Position numbers and translations under genes: made by a program. Positions 17,823 to 26,100 of a DNA stretch of 64,000 bases are shown one piece after another. Source of the DNA: Pistricoccus aurantiacus (lineage in GTDB: Bacteria > Pseudomonadota > Gammaproteobacteria > Pseudomonadales > Halomonadaceae); NCBI RefSeq assembly GCF_042682565.1, contig NZ_JBHUIC010000005.1; one strand, 5' to 3'. Under the pieces are notes generated by a model that was given only the letters and a program-made list of their open reading frames with translations, was not told the DNA's origin and did not search any database. Position 1 is the first letter of the stretch, and each line of letters begins with the position of its first letter.

Positions 17823-18932
17823 ATGTCCTGCATAGCGCAAGCATTGCGCCCCAATCGCAAAATACCAGACCGGATCGCGCCAGACCGGGTCACGTCAGAC
17901 CGGGGCGCCGCTCTATTTCATTCCGAGCCTGCCGCTGATCAAACGCATCAAGATGCCTTCCTTGCCGCGCTGTCCCGCCATGGCGTCTCGAACCGGGATC
18001 TGACGCTGCGGATCAATATTCCCTTTCATCACCCGCCTTTCTATCGTGGAGGCTCGCGAACCAGAAACTCATGGGAAGATTGCCGCGCGGAAACCTATCT
18101 TGCCTGGCTCGAGCGAGAGATGACCCTGCTGGCCGCACATCTGGGCAAATCGAGCAACATCAATCGGCTGGTTTGGAAAGGCGCGCCGGCAAGCTACTTT
18201 TCCCTGGGTCAGATGAGCGAGCTGTTCGATTCTCTTCACGCTCGCTTCGGGATGAGCTCGCTGGCGGGGCGGGACTACGCTATCGATATCGCTCCGCAGG
18301 ACACCAGCGTTCTTACGCTTCGCCACCTCCAGGCTCTGGGCTTCAACCACCTGCGCCTCAAGGTACGCGGCGACGCCTTTCAATGGTCTCCCGGGCAGTT
18401 TCGGACGAGCCCCAGAATTCTTGTCGAAACGTTGATGGAAGAAGCGAGGCGCCTGAGCTTTCATCGCTTGAGCCTGGACTTCCAATACGCCACCCCTGGC
18501 CAAACCCTTCAAGGGCTTTCCGAAGCATTGGGTCAGGTCATCGATCTGTCTCCCCGCCATCTTTTCTTGAAGAAGTGTCTCGACACGCCGGATAAGCGGT
18601 TCGACAGTGATTCGGGTACGTCCAGCAGTAAAACGTCAGAGACACACACGCCGCACGCCTTGTATCAGTTGGCTAATGAGATGCTGCTCGCCGCCGGCTA
18701 TGTACGCCTGGATAGCCACCGCTATGTATTGGCATCGGAAGCAGGCATGCTTCACCTGCGCGAACTCGCCCCCGGCATCGATCAGGACATACTTGGCCTG
18801 GGGCTAGGCGCCATCAGCCGTATCGCGGGGCGGCGAATAAAAACCACTGAGCGTCTCGCGGACTATGTCGCCGCGCTGGAGACGGGCCGTCTGGCCTTTA
18901 CCGAGGATTACGACGCCGTGAAGGCGGAATGA
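17823..18932 (+). CDS. HemN-like protein without radical-SAM cysteines (probable pseudoenzyme)
   Basis: 369 residues, colinear with oxygen-independent coproporphyrinogen oxidase HemN but degraded at the active site. HemN has IPFCHKLCYFCGCN, where three cysteines hold the 4Fe-4S cluster; here the segment reads IPFHHPPFYRGGSR and no cysteine remains. The SAM-binding GGGTP is replaced in LVWKGAPASYFS. The fold is otherwise traceable: LQALGFNHLRLKVRGD, FHRLSLDFQYATPGQ and LGLGLGAISRIAGR correspond to HemN LRAEGFNRLSMGVQD, DLIYGLPKQ and LGMGVSAISMIGD. The protein stops where the HemN C-terminal domain would begin, so it is some 90 residues short. The frame is open and codon use is normal, which argues against a dead pseudogene. 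It lies between the cco cluster and anr, exactly where Pseudomonas has functional hemN. Confidence 0.8.
   Translation: MSCIAQALRPNRKIPDRIAPDRVTSDRGAALFHSEPAADQTHQDAFLAALSRHGVSNRDLTLRINIPFHHPPFYRGGSRTRNSWEDCRAETYLAWLEREMTLLAAHLGKSSNINRLVWKGAPASYFSLGQMSELFDSLHARFGMSSLAGRDYAIDIAPQDTSVLTLRHLQALGFNHLRLKVRGDAFQWSPGQFRTSPRILVETLMEEARRLSFHRLSLDFQYATPGQTLQGLSEALGQVIDLSPRHLFLKKCLDTPDKRFDSDSGTSSSKTSETHTPHALYQLANEMLLAAGYVRLDSHRYVLASEAGMLHLRELAPGIDQDILGLGLGAISRIAGRRIKTTERLADYVAALETGRLAFTEDYDAVKAE
17866..17910 (+). repeat. Three tandem 15-bp repeats in the hemN-like gene
   Basis: Three successive units beginning CAGACCGG (17866-17880, 17881-17895, 17896-17910) encode the five-residue repeats PDRIA, PDRVT and SDRGA. 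The unit is in frame, so copy-number change would not break the gene. Confidence 0.8.
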
Positions 18933-18986
18933 TAGTCGCGACGACGTGGCCGCGGGGCTTGCCCAAATTATTCTCTCCGTCATACT

Positions 18987-19000
18987 ATGACCAGGATCAA
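18987..19000 (+). promoter_or_regulatory. Partial Anr-like site before anr
   Basis: ATGAC-CAGG-ATCAA has a perfect right half-site and a three-of-five left half-site. It ends 15 bases before the anr start codon, a position that would suit autorepression. The match is weak and could be chance. Confidence 0.3.
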
Positions 19001-19015
19001 TACTAGGAGAGATTC

Positions 19016-19759
19016 ATGGCGGACACCGCTCTTGCCACGCACCGCTCTCGTCTACTTGAGACTCGCTGCCAGACCTGCAGTCTGAGTTCCCTCTGCCTAC
19101 CCCTGGCCCTGGAACTGGACGACATCGATCGCTTCGATGCCATTGTCAGACGACGCGCGCCGCTCAAGAAAGGTGAAGCCCTGGTACGCCAGCATGCTCC
19201 ATTCTCAAACGTTTTCGCGGTACGCTCCGGCAGTCTCAAGCAAGTGTCCAGTGAAAGCGGCGGCGACGATCAGCTCACCAACTTCTACCTGCCGAGCGAA
19301 CTGGTGGGGCTGGATGGTATCGACGAAGAGCGTTACCCGGGCAATATCATTGCTCTGGAAACCACGACCGTATGTGAAATTCCTTTTGACCGGCTCGATG
19401 CCCTGTCCGAGCGTATCCCGGGCCTTCGTACCCAGCTGTTTCGCAGCATGAGCAAGGAAATACGCGACGATCGCCAGATGTTGCGTCTGCTGTCACGCAA
19501 GACCGCGGATGAACGGCTGGCGAGCTTTCTCTCCAGTCTTTCCGCCCGTTTCAGACGTCGCGGCTATTCCGCCTACAGTTTCCGGCTTTCCATGTCCCGC
19601 GCGGATATCGGCAACTATCTGGGGCTAGCGGTGGAAACCGTCAGTCGTATTCTGGGGCGCTTCCAGGAACAGCAACTGGTGGCGGTTTCCGGTCGTGAGG
19701 TCAATATTCTCGATCTCGAAGCCCTGGAGGCCCTGTCGGAAGGTGAAGTCCATGGCTGA
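19016..19759 (+). CDS. anr: Fnr/Anr family oxygen-sensing transcription regulator
   Basis: 247 residues. The N-terminus carries the 4Fe-4S ligands CQTCSLSSLC (first three cysteines) and a fourth in TTVCEIP, the Fnr/Anr arrangement. A cyclic-nucleotide-type beta-roll, a dimerisation helix and a helix-turn-helix (RADIGNYLGLAVETVSRIL) follow. The recognition helix has the E..SR residues that read TTGAT half-sites. When oxygen is scarce the cluster is intact, the protein dimerises and activates genes such as ccoN; an almost perfect site lies at 8908. The start has AGGAGA nine bases upstream. Named anr for the Pseudomonas-like context; fnr would be equally correct. Confidence 0.96.
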   Translation: MADTALATHRSRLLETRCQTCSLSSLCLPLALELDDIDRFDAIVRRRAPLKKGEALVRQHAPFSNVFAVRSGSLKQVSSESGGDDQLTNFYLPSELVGLDGIDEERYPGNIIALETTTVCEIPFDRLDALSERIPGLRTQLFRSMSKEIRDDRQMLRLLSRKTADERLASFLSSLSARFRRRGYSAYSFRLSMSRADIGNYLGLAVETVSRILGRFQEQQLVAVSGREVNILDLEALEALSEGEVHG

Positions 19760-19793
19760 ATAAAATCGCCTGTGTAAAAACAAGCTTCAAGAG

Positions 19794-19823
19794 AAACGCC
19801 ACTCTCACAGTGGCGTTTTCGTT
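19794..19823. terminator. Bidirectional terminator between anr and ttcA
   Basis: Ten-base perfect stem (AAACGCCACT / AGTGGCGTTT) with loop CTCAC at 19794-19818, followed by TCGTTTT on the plus strand and by T-rich sequence on the minus strand. It lies between two converging genes. Confidence 0.85.
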
Positions 19824-19849
19824 TTGTCAACGAGATTGACGCGTCGACC

Positions 19850-20767
19850 TCAAACCTCTCGACCCAGATCAAAGGCGGAGATACGGTTGGCCATCAGCGT
19901 CTCGCGCTTTTCCTCCAGCCCATGGAAATCGAACAGATCCCGATCGGCGAGCTGCGAGGGAGCGATATTGGTCACCGCCTTGAACATGGTTTCCAGCCGC
20001 CCGGGATGTTTGGCGTCCCATTCGTTGAGCATTTCCTTGACTACCTGGCGCTGCAGGTTGGGCTGGGAGCCGCACAGGTTGCAGGGAATGATCGGAAAGG
20101 CCATCCGGCGAGAGAACTCGGCGATATCCGCCTCGCGACAGTAGGCCAGAGGCCGAATGACGATATTCTTGCCATCGTCAGAAAGCAGCTTTGGCGGCAT
20201 TGCCTTCAGAGACCCGCCAAAGAACATATTGAGAAACAGGGTTTCGAGAATGTCCTCCCGATGGTGACCCAAGGCGATCTTGGTGGCACCGATTTCCTCG
20301 GCGAAGCCATACAATGAGCCTCGACGCAGCCGGGAACAGAGAGCACAGGTGGTCTTGCCTTCCGGCGTCTTTTCCTTGACCACGGAATAGGTATCCCGTT
20401 CCAGGATATGATATTCCACGCCGATGCCGTCCAGGTATTCCGGCAGCACGTGCTCGGGAAATCCGGGCTGCTTCTGATCGAGGTTGACCGCCACCAGAGA
20501 AAAGTCCACCGGTGCGTTGCGCTGCAGATTGCGCAGAATCTCGAGTAGCGTGTAGGAATCCTTGCCCCCGGAAAGACACACCATGACCCGGTCACCTTCT
20601 CGAATCATGTCATAGTCGATGATGGCATTGCCCACCTGCCGACGCAGACGCTTGTGCAGCTTGTTGAATTCGTGTTTTTGTCGGGCAGCGACCTGCTTGA
20701 CGGCCTGCTGACTTGATACATCATCGCCGATGGTCGAGAGCTGAGAGGACAAAATTGTATCTGACAT
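19850..20767 (-). CDS. ttcA: tRNA 2-thiocytidine(32) synthetase
   Basis: 305 residues. TtcA thiolates cytidine 32 in tRNAs using ATP and a labile 4Fe-4S cluster. The PP-loop is [17 protein letters not shown]; the cysteine pairs are [10 protein letters not shown] and [30 protein letters not shown] and [18 protein letters not shown] are near-identical to E. coli. I start at ATG 20765-20767 ([10 protein letters not shown]); an in-frame GTG 20 codons upstream would extend it, and neither has a strong ribosome binding site. It converges on anr, and fnr and ttcA are neighbours in many gammaproteobacteria. Confidence 0.95.
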   Translation of the reverse strand: MSDTILSSQLSTIGDDVSSQQAVKQVAARQKHEFNKLHKRLRRQVGNAIIDYDMIREGDRVMVCLSGGKDSYTLLEILRNLQRNAPVDFSLVAVNLDQKQPGFPEHVLPEYLDGIGVEYHILERDTYSVVKEKTPEGKTTCALCSRLRRGSLYGFAEEIGATKIALGHHREDILETLFLNMFFGGSLKAMPPKLLSDDGKNIVIRPLAYCREADIAEFSRRMAFPIIPCNLCGSQPNLQRQVVKEMLNEWDAKHPGRLETMFKAVTNIAPSQLADRDLFDFHGLEEKRETLMANRISAFDLGREV

Positions 20768-20858
20768 GAGGGGACGCGGGGCGGACTCGAAATAAGGGTA
20801 AAGAACGGTAAGGCGCAATGGTATCACCGCACGCCTACTCTCGCCCAGCAGATCGCCG

Positions 20859-21083
20859 CTAGAGAATCTCCAGCATATTCAGATAGCGCAGCACCACACC
20901 CAAGAGCATCAAGACGATGCCGCTACGTTGCAAGCGAAACTCCGATGCGGAAAGCGACAGGCGCCGCGCCCAGAACATCAGCACACCGCGTACGTCCTGG
21001 GTGCGACGAACATAGCGGCCATAGGCGATCAACACGATCGCAAAGCCCAGGAGCAACAGCAGATTCTCCAGCCAGACCATCAT
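20859..21083 (-). CDS. Small two-helix membrane protein, unknown function
   Basis: 74 residues with two hydrophobic segments ([15 protein letters not shown] near the N-terminus and [16 protein letters not shown] near the C-terminus) joined by a basic loop (RRTQD, ARRLS). The start overlaps the stop of the exonuclease gene by four bases (ATGA), so it is probably translated with it and belongs to the same operon. I recognise no family. Its position at the end of the symporter-CBS-exonuclease run hints at a membrane-linked accessory role. Confidence 0.65.
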   Translation of the reverse strand: MMVWLENLLLLLGFAIVLIAYGRYVRRTQDVRGVLMFWARRLSLSASEFRLQRSGIVLMLLGVVLRYLNMLEIL

Positions 21084-21769
21084 GACAAAAACTCCTTGCT
21101 CGATACTTTATGGGTGGGAGCAGCAAGCGTTGCAAGACTCGGCGATCTAACCTCACGGGCCAGGCGCAGGTGCAGCAATCCGGCGCCCATCGCGTTGCCG
21201 AGCGGACTACGTTGAATCAACGGGATATCGAGGGACCGGCAGGCGGCTTTGAAACACGGGGCAGGTTCCGGCGGAGAATAGGCGCAACGCTGGCGCTGAG
21301 CGTAACGTTTTGCCACATCGAGTCGAGCATTGGGCAGCTCGAAATCGAATTCCGCGCGCAGATAACGGTTGAGTATCATCAGATCGAAATCGATGCCCCA
21401 ACTCACCAGCGGGCGATTGCCGACGAACTCCAGAAAGTGCTGCAAGGCATCGCGTCGTTCTATTCCATTTTCCAGATCGATGCGACGCAAGCCGTGAAAA
21501 CGGATTGAATTTCCCGCCAGACTTGCCGGAGGCGTCAAGCGCAGCTCCAGAGCATCGCTGACCAGCAGCCGTGCGTCCCGCAGCTTGATCGCGCCGATCG
21601 CCACCAACTCCGCACTGCGCGGGTCAGGGCCGGTGGTTTCACAATCGATGGCCACCAGCTCATTGCCAGTATAAGGGTTGAACAGCCACCCATAATAGCC
21701 GTCCGACTGGCGCCGTCGATCGACGATTCGCCGCCATGTCTTGAACACGTCTTGCCCTCGCAAAGTCAA
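21080..21769 (-). CDS. DnaQ-like 3'-5' exonuclease with degraded third motif
   Basis: 229 residues. The RNase T/DnaQ fold is evident: Exo I reads AIDCETTGPDP with both acidic residues, and Exo II reads VSWGIDFDLMILNRYL with its aspartate. The Exo III motif, normally HxAxxDA, is here RSPLGNAMGAG: the catalytic histidine is absent and the metal-binding aspartate is asparagine. The enzyme is therefore likely inactive or altered. An exonuclease gene beside a cNMP/CBS/DUF294 gene and an acetate-type symporter is a known arrangement (Pseudomonas PA3232-PA3234), so the linkage is real though unexplained. It overlaps the CBS gene by four bases. Confidence 0.85.
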   Translation of the reverse strand: MTLRGQDVFKTWRRIVDRRRQSDGYYGWLFNPYTGNELVAIDCETTGPDPRSAELVAIGAIKLRDARLLVSDALELRLTPPASLAGNSIRFHGLRRIDLENGIERRDALQHFLEFVGNRPLVSWGIDFDLMILNRYLRAEFDFELPNARLDVAKRYAQRQRCAYSPPEPAPCFKAACRSLDIPLIQRSPLGNAMGAGLLHLRLAREVRSPSLATLAAPTHKVSSKEFLS

Positions 21770-23586
21770 TATTCCAGGTGAAAGCGCTGGGACAGGCGCT
21801 GCTTGAACTCCTTGACGATGTGCAAGGCTTCCCGCAGCAGATCACGCTCCAGGGAAGACAACTGCTGCACCACCACCCGATTGGTATCGTCTTTTTCGGC
21901 CACGGGTTGTTTCAGCCGCTCCAGCTGCTGCTTTAGCCGCAGCTCGGTGAACAGAGACAGCGCCTCGCCCAGATCCTCGGCGGCGCCTTCCTCGAGATGA
22001 CCGCCCGCCGCCAGTTGATCCAGGCGCTCGAGGGTAGAAGTCGCGGTGATACGCTCTTTCAGGGCCAGGGCACGCACCCCATGCACGATGGGGAAAATAC
22101 CGCCCTTCTTGATATCGATGCCATGCTGAGGCTTCTTCAAGGAGCCGAACAGGGTCAAGGGCGTGGAAAAGTGCAGCGCCGCTCGCGCGAAATGTGATAA
22201 CAAAAGATCGTCCTTGGCACAGCGTTCGAACAGCCCCTCCTTGACTTCATCCAGCAAGCGCGGATCTCCCGCCACCGCCTTGGCATCCAGCAGGATGGCC
22301 AGATTCATCAGACTATCGCCGTCCCGGGTATCCGCCCAGCGCGCGACTCGCTTTCGCCAGCGTGACGTGTCACCGGTCCAGTCCGGATTGGATACCATGA
22401 TGTTGCCGGGGCAAGGCGGGTACCCCAGACGTATCAGCACCTCGGTAAATTCGTTCATGGCCTGAGCGCAACCCGGCCAGTGCGCATCGTTCGGCAGGAT
22501 CAGGCCGTTATCCTGATCCGTCTTGAGGATTTGTTCACCGCGTCCTTCACTCCCCATCACGATCAGACAGCTATTGTCCTGCTGGCGCGTATCGATGGTG
22601 AAATACCAGGCCTTGGCTATGATGCGCTCGTTGAGCGCCGCCAGCAGACTCATGACAAAGCGCAGCTTGACGCCCTGAGCCATCAGGGCCTGAATCAGTT
22701 CCGGCGTTCTGGCGCTGGCATCGATCAGTTCCTCCAGGCTGGCGGCCTGTTCGATCTGCAGGCTGACCACATGGCTGCGGCTGGAAAAATAGCTCAACAC
22801 ATCCGTCAACTCCACCACGCCCACCGCTGCGTCGTTCTCGATCACCACTACCCGAGCCACCTTGTGCCGGGTCATTGCCACCAAGGCTTCAAACAGGTAT
22901 TGATCTCGCCGGGCGGTGATCAGCGTGAAATTCGCGATGTCGACGACCGGCTGTTGCTGAGGAAGCTCTTGTATCACCAGCGCGTTGAGCAGATCCGTCT
23001 TGGTCACCATGCCAAAGCCTTGACCGGCGTTCACCAGCAGGCTATCCGCGTGACTGTCGTTGAGCGTGTGCGCCGCGCCCGCGATACTGGTGTCCGCGGC
23101 GACCAGCAGCGGAGCCCGCATGCAGTCCTCGACCCGCGCCAGCATGAAACCCGCCATGTGAACACCGCTTTGAGTACGTTGCTCGGTCAACTGCCGGGCC
23201 TTCTGAGCCAGGCGCTGCTGGAAGAATTCCGCGAAGGCGGGATAGTCATCACGAAGCTGCTGAAACAGCGCCTTGGGCAACAGATAGCACAGACTTTCCT
23301 GCTCCGCCTTGAATCGGTAACGGCTCGTGCCGTTGAGAATAGCGATGGCGCCGAACAGGTCACCGGCGGTGTAGTGACCGATACGCGCATTGCTGTCTTG
23401 CTTGCTGGAATCCAGCTCCGCGACTTCGCCCTTGTAAACCAGAAAGACGAACTCGCCGGGCTGACCGGCGTCGAGCAGGGTCTCCCCCTGATCGAAGTAG
23501 GCCAGGTCGATGCCGTTTCTTACCCGTTCGCGTCCTTGCTCGTCGAGCAAGTTGAAAGGGGACTGCGAGAGATCGACATCGACCAT
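21766..23586 (-). CDS. cNMP-binding, CBS-pair and DUF294 nucleotidyltransferase-like protein
   Basis: 606 residues with three parts. Residues about 15-125 are a cyclic-nucleotide-binding roll (YTAGDLFGAIAILNG). Residues about 155-280 are a CBS pair that may bind adenine nucleotides. From about 310 is the DUF294 nucleotidyltransferase-like domain with GSEGRGEQILKTDQDNG, a GlnD-type active-site pattern including DxD, followed by the DUF294 C-terminal helical domain. It looks like a soluble signalling protein that senses nucleotide levels. I start at ATG 23584-23586 (MVDVDLS), with GGAG ten bases upstream; a TTG five codons earlier overlaps that site. It follows the symporter and overlaps the exonuclease. 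The substrate of the transferase is unknown. Confidence 0.9.
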   Translation of the reverse strand: MVDVDLSQSPFNLLDEQGRERVRNGIDLAYFDQGETLLDAGQPGEFVFLVYKGEVAELDSSKQDSNARIGHYTAGDLFGAIAILNGTSRYRFKAEQESLCYLLPKALFQQLRDDYPAFAEFFQQRLAQKARQLTEQRTQSGVHMAGFMLARVEDCMRAPLLVAADTSIAGAAHTLNDSHADSLLVNAGQGFGMVTKTDLLNALVIQELPQQQPVVDIANFTLITARRDQYLFEALVAMTRHKVARVVVIENDAAVGVVELTDVLSYFSSRSHVVSLQIEQAASLEELIDASARTPELIQALMAQGVKLRFVMSLLAALNERIIAKAWYFTIDTRQQDNSCLIVMGSEGRGEQILKTDQDNGLILPNDAHWPGCAQAMNEFTEVLIRLGYPPCPGNIMVSNPDWTGDTSRWRKRVARWADTRDGDSLMNLAILLDAKAVAGDPRLLDEVKEGLFERCAKDDLLLSHFARAALHFSTPLTLFGSLKKPQHGIDIKKGGIFPIVHGVRALALKERITATSTLERLDQLAAGGHLEEGAAEDLGEALSLFTELRLKQQLERLKQPVAEKDDTNRVVVQQLSSLERDLLREALHIVKEFKQRLSQRFHLEY

Positions 23587-23600
23587 GGTTAACATCTCCA

Positions 23601-23620
23601 AGCGGGCCTGATGGCCCGCT
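23601..23620 (-). terminator. Intercistronic stem-loop between symporter and CBS gene
   Basis: An 8-bp perfect stem (AGCGGGCC / GGCCCGCT) with a four-base loop. On the minus strand it ends directly before the TGGAG ribosome binding site of the CBS gene. With no T-run it is more likely an mRNA processing or stabilising hairpin, or an attenuator, than a full terminator. Confidence 0.55.
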
Positions 23621-23644
23621 TTCGCTCATGGGCTGGTGGATGAG

Positions 23645-25438
23645 TTAATGAGCATGTGCCTGACCCGCACCCCGGGGCACCCGCACGCTTTCGACCAGTT
23701 CCTGCACGTGGACCGGCGGCGCTGCAGTCATTCGGGAAACCGCGAAGGCCACGACGAAGTGCAGCAACATGCCAAGGGTACCGATCCCTTCCGGAGAAAT
23801 GCCGAACCACCAGATGGACGGATCGGTATTGATGAACTTGGTGTACACGATGTAGCTGAAAGTGAACACCAGGCCCAGCACCATGCCACTGATCGCCCCT
23901 TCTCGGTTCATGCGCTTGTCGAAGATCCCCAGCAGAATCGCCGGGAAGAACGAGGCCGCCGCGAGCCCGAAGGCGAAGGCCACCACCTGTGCCACGAAGC
24001 CCGGCGGATTGATGCCGAAGTAGCCAGCCACCACCACCGCCACTGCCGCCGCGATTCGCGCCGCCAGCAGTTCGCCCTTGTCGGAGATATCCGGTTTGAT
24101 CTGCTTCTTGAGCAGGTCGTGGGAGATCGCCGAGGAAATGACCAGGAGCAGCCCTGCCGCGGTGGAAAGCGCCGCCGCCACGCCGCCGGCGGCCATCAGC
24201 GCCACCACCCAGGCGGGCAAACCACCGATTTCCGGGTTGGCCAGTACGATGATGTCCCGATCGATGTACACCTCGCTGGTATTGTCCGTGGGCGGGTTGG
24301 TCACGATACGCTGGCCGTACTCGCCGGAGGACTCCTCATCCAGCAGACCTGACTTGAACTCCGGCTTGCCGACGAAGGGATCTCCCGGCCCCATCTGGAC
24401 CTGGCCATCGTCGTTCTTGTCCAGCCAGCCGATCAGGCCCACGCCTTCCCAGTTGTAGAACCATTCCGGCAATTCCTGATAGGCGGTATCGCTGACGGAC
24501 TGGATGATGTTGGTCCGCGCGAACACCCCTACCGCCGGCGCCGTGGTATACAAGAGCGCGATGAAGAACAGTGCCCAGCCGGCGCTGGTGCGTGCATCCC
24601 GTACCCGGGGCACGGTGAAGAAGCGCACGATAACGTGAGGCAGCCCGGCGGTGCCGCACATCAGGGCCGCGGTGATGAAGAAGACGTTGATCTTGGGCAT
24701 GCTGCCATCCGTGTAGGCAGTAAAGCCCAGCTCCGTCAGCAAACCGTCCAGACGATCGAGAATATACACCCCGGTGTCGTTGCCTGCCGCATCCACATAG
24801 GTGGCGCCCAGGCCGGTCTGAGGCAGGATATGTCCGGTCATCATGATCGACAGGAACACCGCCGGCACCAGGAAGGCGGTGATCAAGACGCAGTACTGGG
24901 CCACCTGGGTATAGGTGATGCCCTTCATGCCGCCAAGTACCGCGTAGAAGAACACGATCGCCATGCCGATGACCACGCCGACCTCGACTTCCACTTCGAG
25001 GAAACGCGCGAAGACGATACCGGTACCGCGCATCTGACCCGCGACGTAAGTAAAGGAGACGAAGATGACACAGATCACTGCCACGGAGCGCGCGATATTG
25101 GAGTAGTAACGCTCGCCGATGAAATCCGGCACGGTAAACTTGCCGAACTTGCGCAAGTAGGGCGCCAGCAGCATGGCCAGCATCACGTAGCCACCGGTCC
25201 AGCCCATCAGATAGACCGAGGCGTCATAGCCCAGGTAGGCGATCATGCCTGCCATGGAAATGAACGAGGCCGCGGACATCCAGTCCGCCGCCGTGGCCAT
25301 GCCGTTGGCCATTGGCGGCACGCCGCCCCCGGCGACATAGAAATCCTTGGTGGAACCGGCCCGCGACCAGATCGCGATACCGATATAGAGGACGAAAGAG
25401 CCGCCCACGAAAAGGTAGGTAAGCAGTTGCACATCCAT
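23645..25438 (-). CDS. Sodium:solute symporter, ActP-like (VC_2705 subfamily)
   Basis: 597 residues, about 13 transmembrane helices, SSS family. The N-terminal KDFYVAGGGVPPMANGMATAADWMSAASF is shared with acetate permease ActP and its VC_2705 relatives, and GGMKGITYTQVAQY is the sodium-binding region. A large hydrophilic insert near residues 330-380 separates helices. It probably imports acetate or another short monocarboxylate with Na+, which fits its position beside the DUF4212 gene (usual partner), the CrbSR-type regulators and acs. The exact substrate is inferred. It follows the DUF4212 gene by 35 bases. Confidence 0.92.
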   Translation of the reverse strand: MDVQLLTYLFVGGSFVLYIGIAIWSRAGSTKDFYVAGGGVPPMANGMATAADWMSAASFISMAGMIAYLGYDASVYLMGWTGGYVMLAMLLAPYLRKFGKFTVPDFIGERYYSNIARSVAVICVIFVSFTYVAGQMRGTGIVFARFLEVEVEVGVVIGMAIVFFYAVLGGMKGITYTQVAQYCVLITAFLVPAVFLSIMMTGHILPQTGLGATYVDAAGNDTGVYILDRLDGLLTELGFTAYTDGSMPKINVFFITAALMCGTAGLPHVIVRFFTVPRVRDARTSAGWALFFIALLYTTAPAVGVFARTNIIQSVSDTAYQELPEWFYNWEGVGLIGWLDKNDDGQVQMGPGDPFVGKPEFKSGLLDEESSGEYGQRIVTNPPTDNTSEVYIDRDIIVLANPEIGGLPAWVVALMAAGGVAAALSTAAGLLLVISSAISHDLLKKQIKPDISDKGELLAARIAAAVAVVVAGYFGINPPGFVAQVVAFAFGLAAASFFPAILLGIFDKRMNREGAISGMVLGLVFTFSYIVYTKFINTDPSIWWFGISPEGIGTLGMLLHFVVAFAVSRMTAAPPVHVQELVESVRVPRGAGQAHAH

Positions 25439-25473
25439 AAAAGGGAATCCCCCGATCGCGTTATAGTGTCTTG

Positions 25474-25728
25474 TTATTCATGCACATCGAATTCTTCATC
25501 GATCTTGTTCATCTTGTAGGCATAGAAGATGATCAGTCCGAGGAAGACGTAGATGGCGCCTTGCTGAGCGAACCAGAACCCCAGCTTGAAACCGAAGAAG
25601 CGTATGTTGTTGAGCGGCTCGACCAGCAGAATGGCAAAGCCGTAGGACACGATGAACCAGACGGCCAGACAGCCGAGGATCAGGCGAATATTGCGTTTCC
25701 AATAGGCTTGAGGGCTTTTGTCTTGCAT
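25474..25728 (-). CDS. DUF4212 small membrane subunit
   Basis: 84 residues with two helices (LILGCLAVWFIVSYGFAIL and QQGAIYVFLGLIIFYAYKM). Starts at ATG 25726-25728 (MQDKSPQAYW), which has AGGAG 12 bases upstream; a longer in-frame start 19 codons earlier is unsupported. Motifs YWKRNIRL and FGFKLGFWFAQQG are typical of DUF4212, which precedes VC_2705-type symporters and is thought to be their accessory subunit. First gene of the operon. Confidence 0.9.
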   Translation of the reverse strand: MQDKSPQAYWKRNIRLILGCLAVWFIVSYGFAILLVEPLNNIRFFGFKLGFWFAQQGAIYVFLGLIIFYAYKMNKIDEEFDVHE

Positions 25729-26100
25729 GGGGCAAAGCTCCTGTTTGTTGTTGTCGCGGTAACTTTCGGTGATGGAAAAAGGCAAAAACCACTCAAATCC
25801 TAGCCAAGCCGCTTCCTGGACGGCAGAAGGACTTTAGTCGCAGCATGGAGGCGCCTTCAAAAAATCCAAAAAAAATCCCAAAAAAACAAATGCTTGTATC
25901 AAACAGCGAAGATATTAACCCTTCGTATATCACGACCAAGGTGCAACGGAGAACCTCTCGGCACGCGACAAAAACCTTGCGTCGATTTCGATACCCGTCG
26001 CGTCAATGACGCTACAATCGGGCTGATAAAAATTAGCCGATACAGACGGATCGCTATTGTAAAGCGCCAAGTATCGTGACCGGGTTCTCGGGGAGTCGAC
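25729..26100. other. Divergent regulatory region between DUF4212 and the sensor kinase gene
   Basis: 372 bases without a gene. It contains three helically phased A-tracts (25859-25890) and an imperfect inverted repeat GGCTGAT-AAAA-ATTAGCC near 26021-26038. Promoters for both directions must be here, but no strong hexamer pair stands out, so activation by the CrbR-type regulator is plausible for the left side. Confidence 0.55.
25859..25890. other. Phased A-tracts (predicted bent DNA)
   Basis: Runs of six, eight and seven adenines (25859-25864, 25868-25875, 25880-25886) with centres 10 and 11.5 bases apart, roughly one helical turn. Such arrays bend DNA and can act as upstream elements or attract nucleoid proteins. 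Confidence 0.7.
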
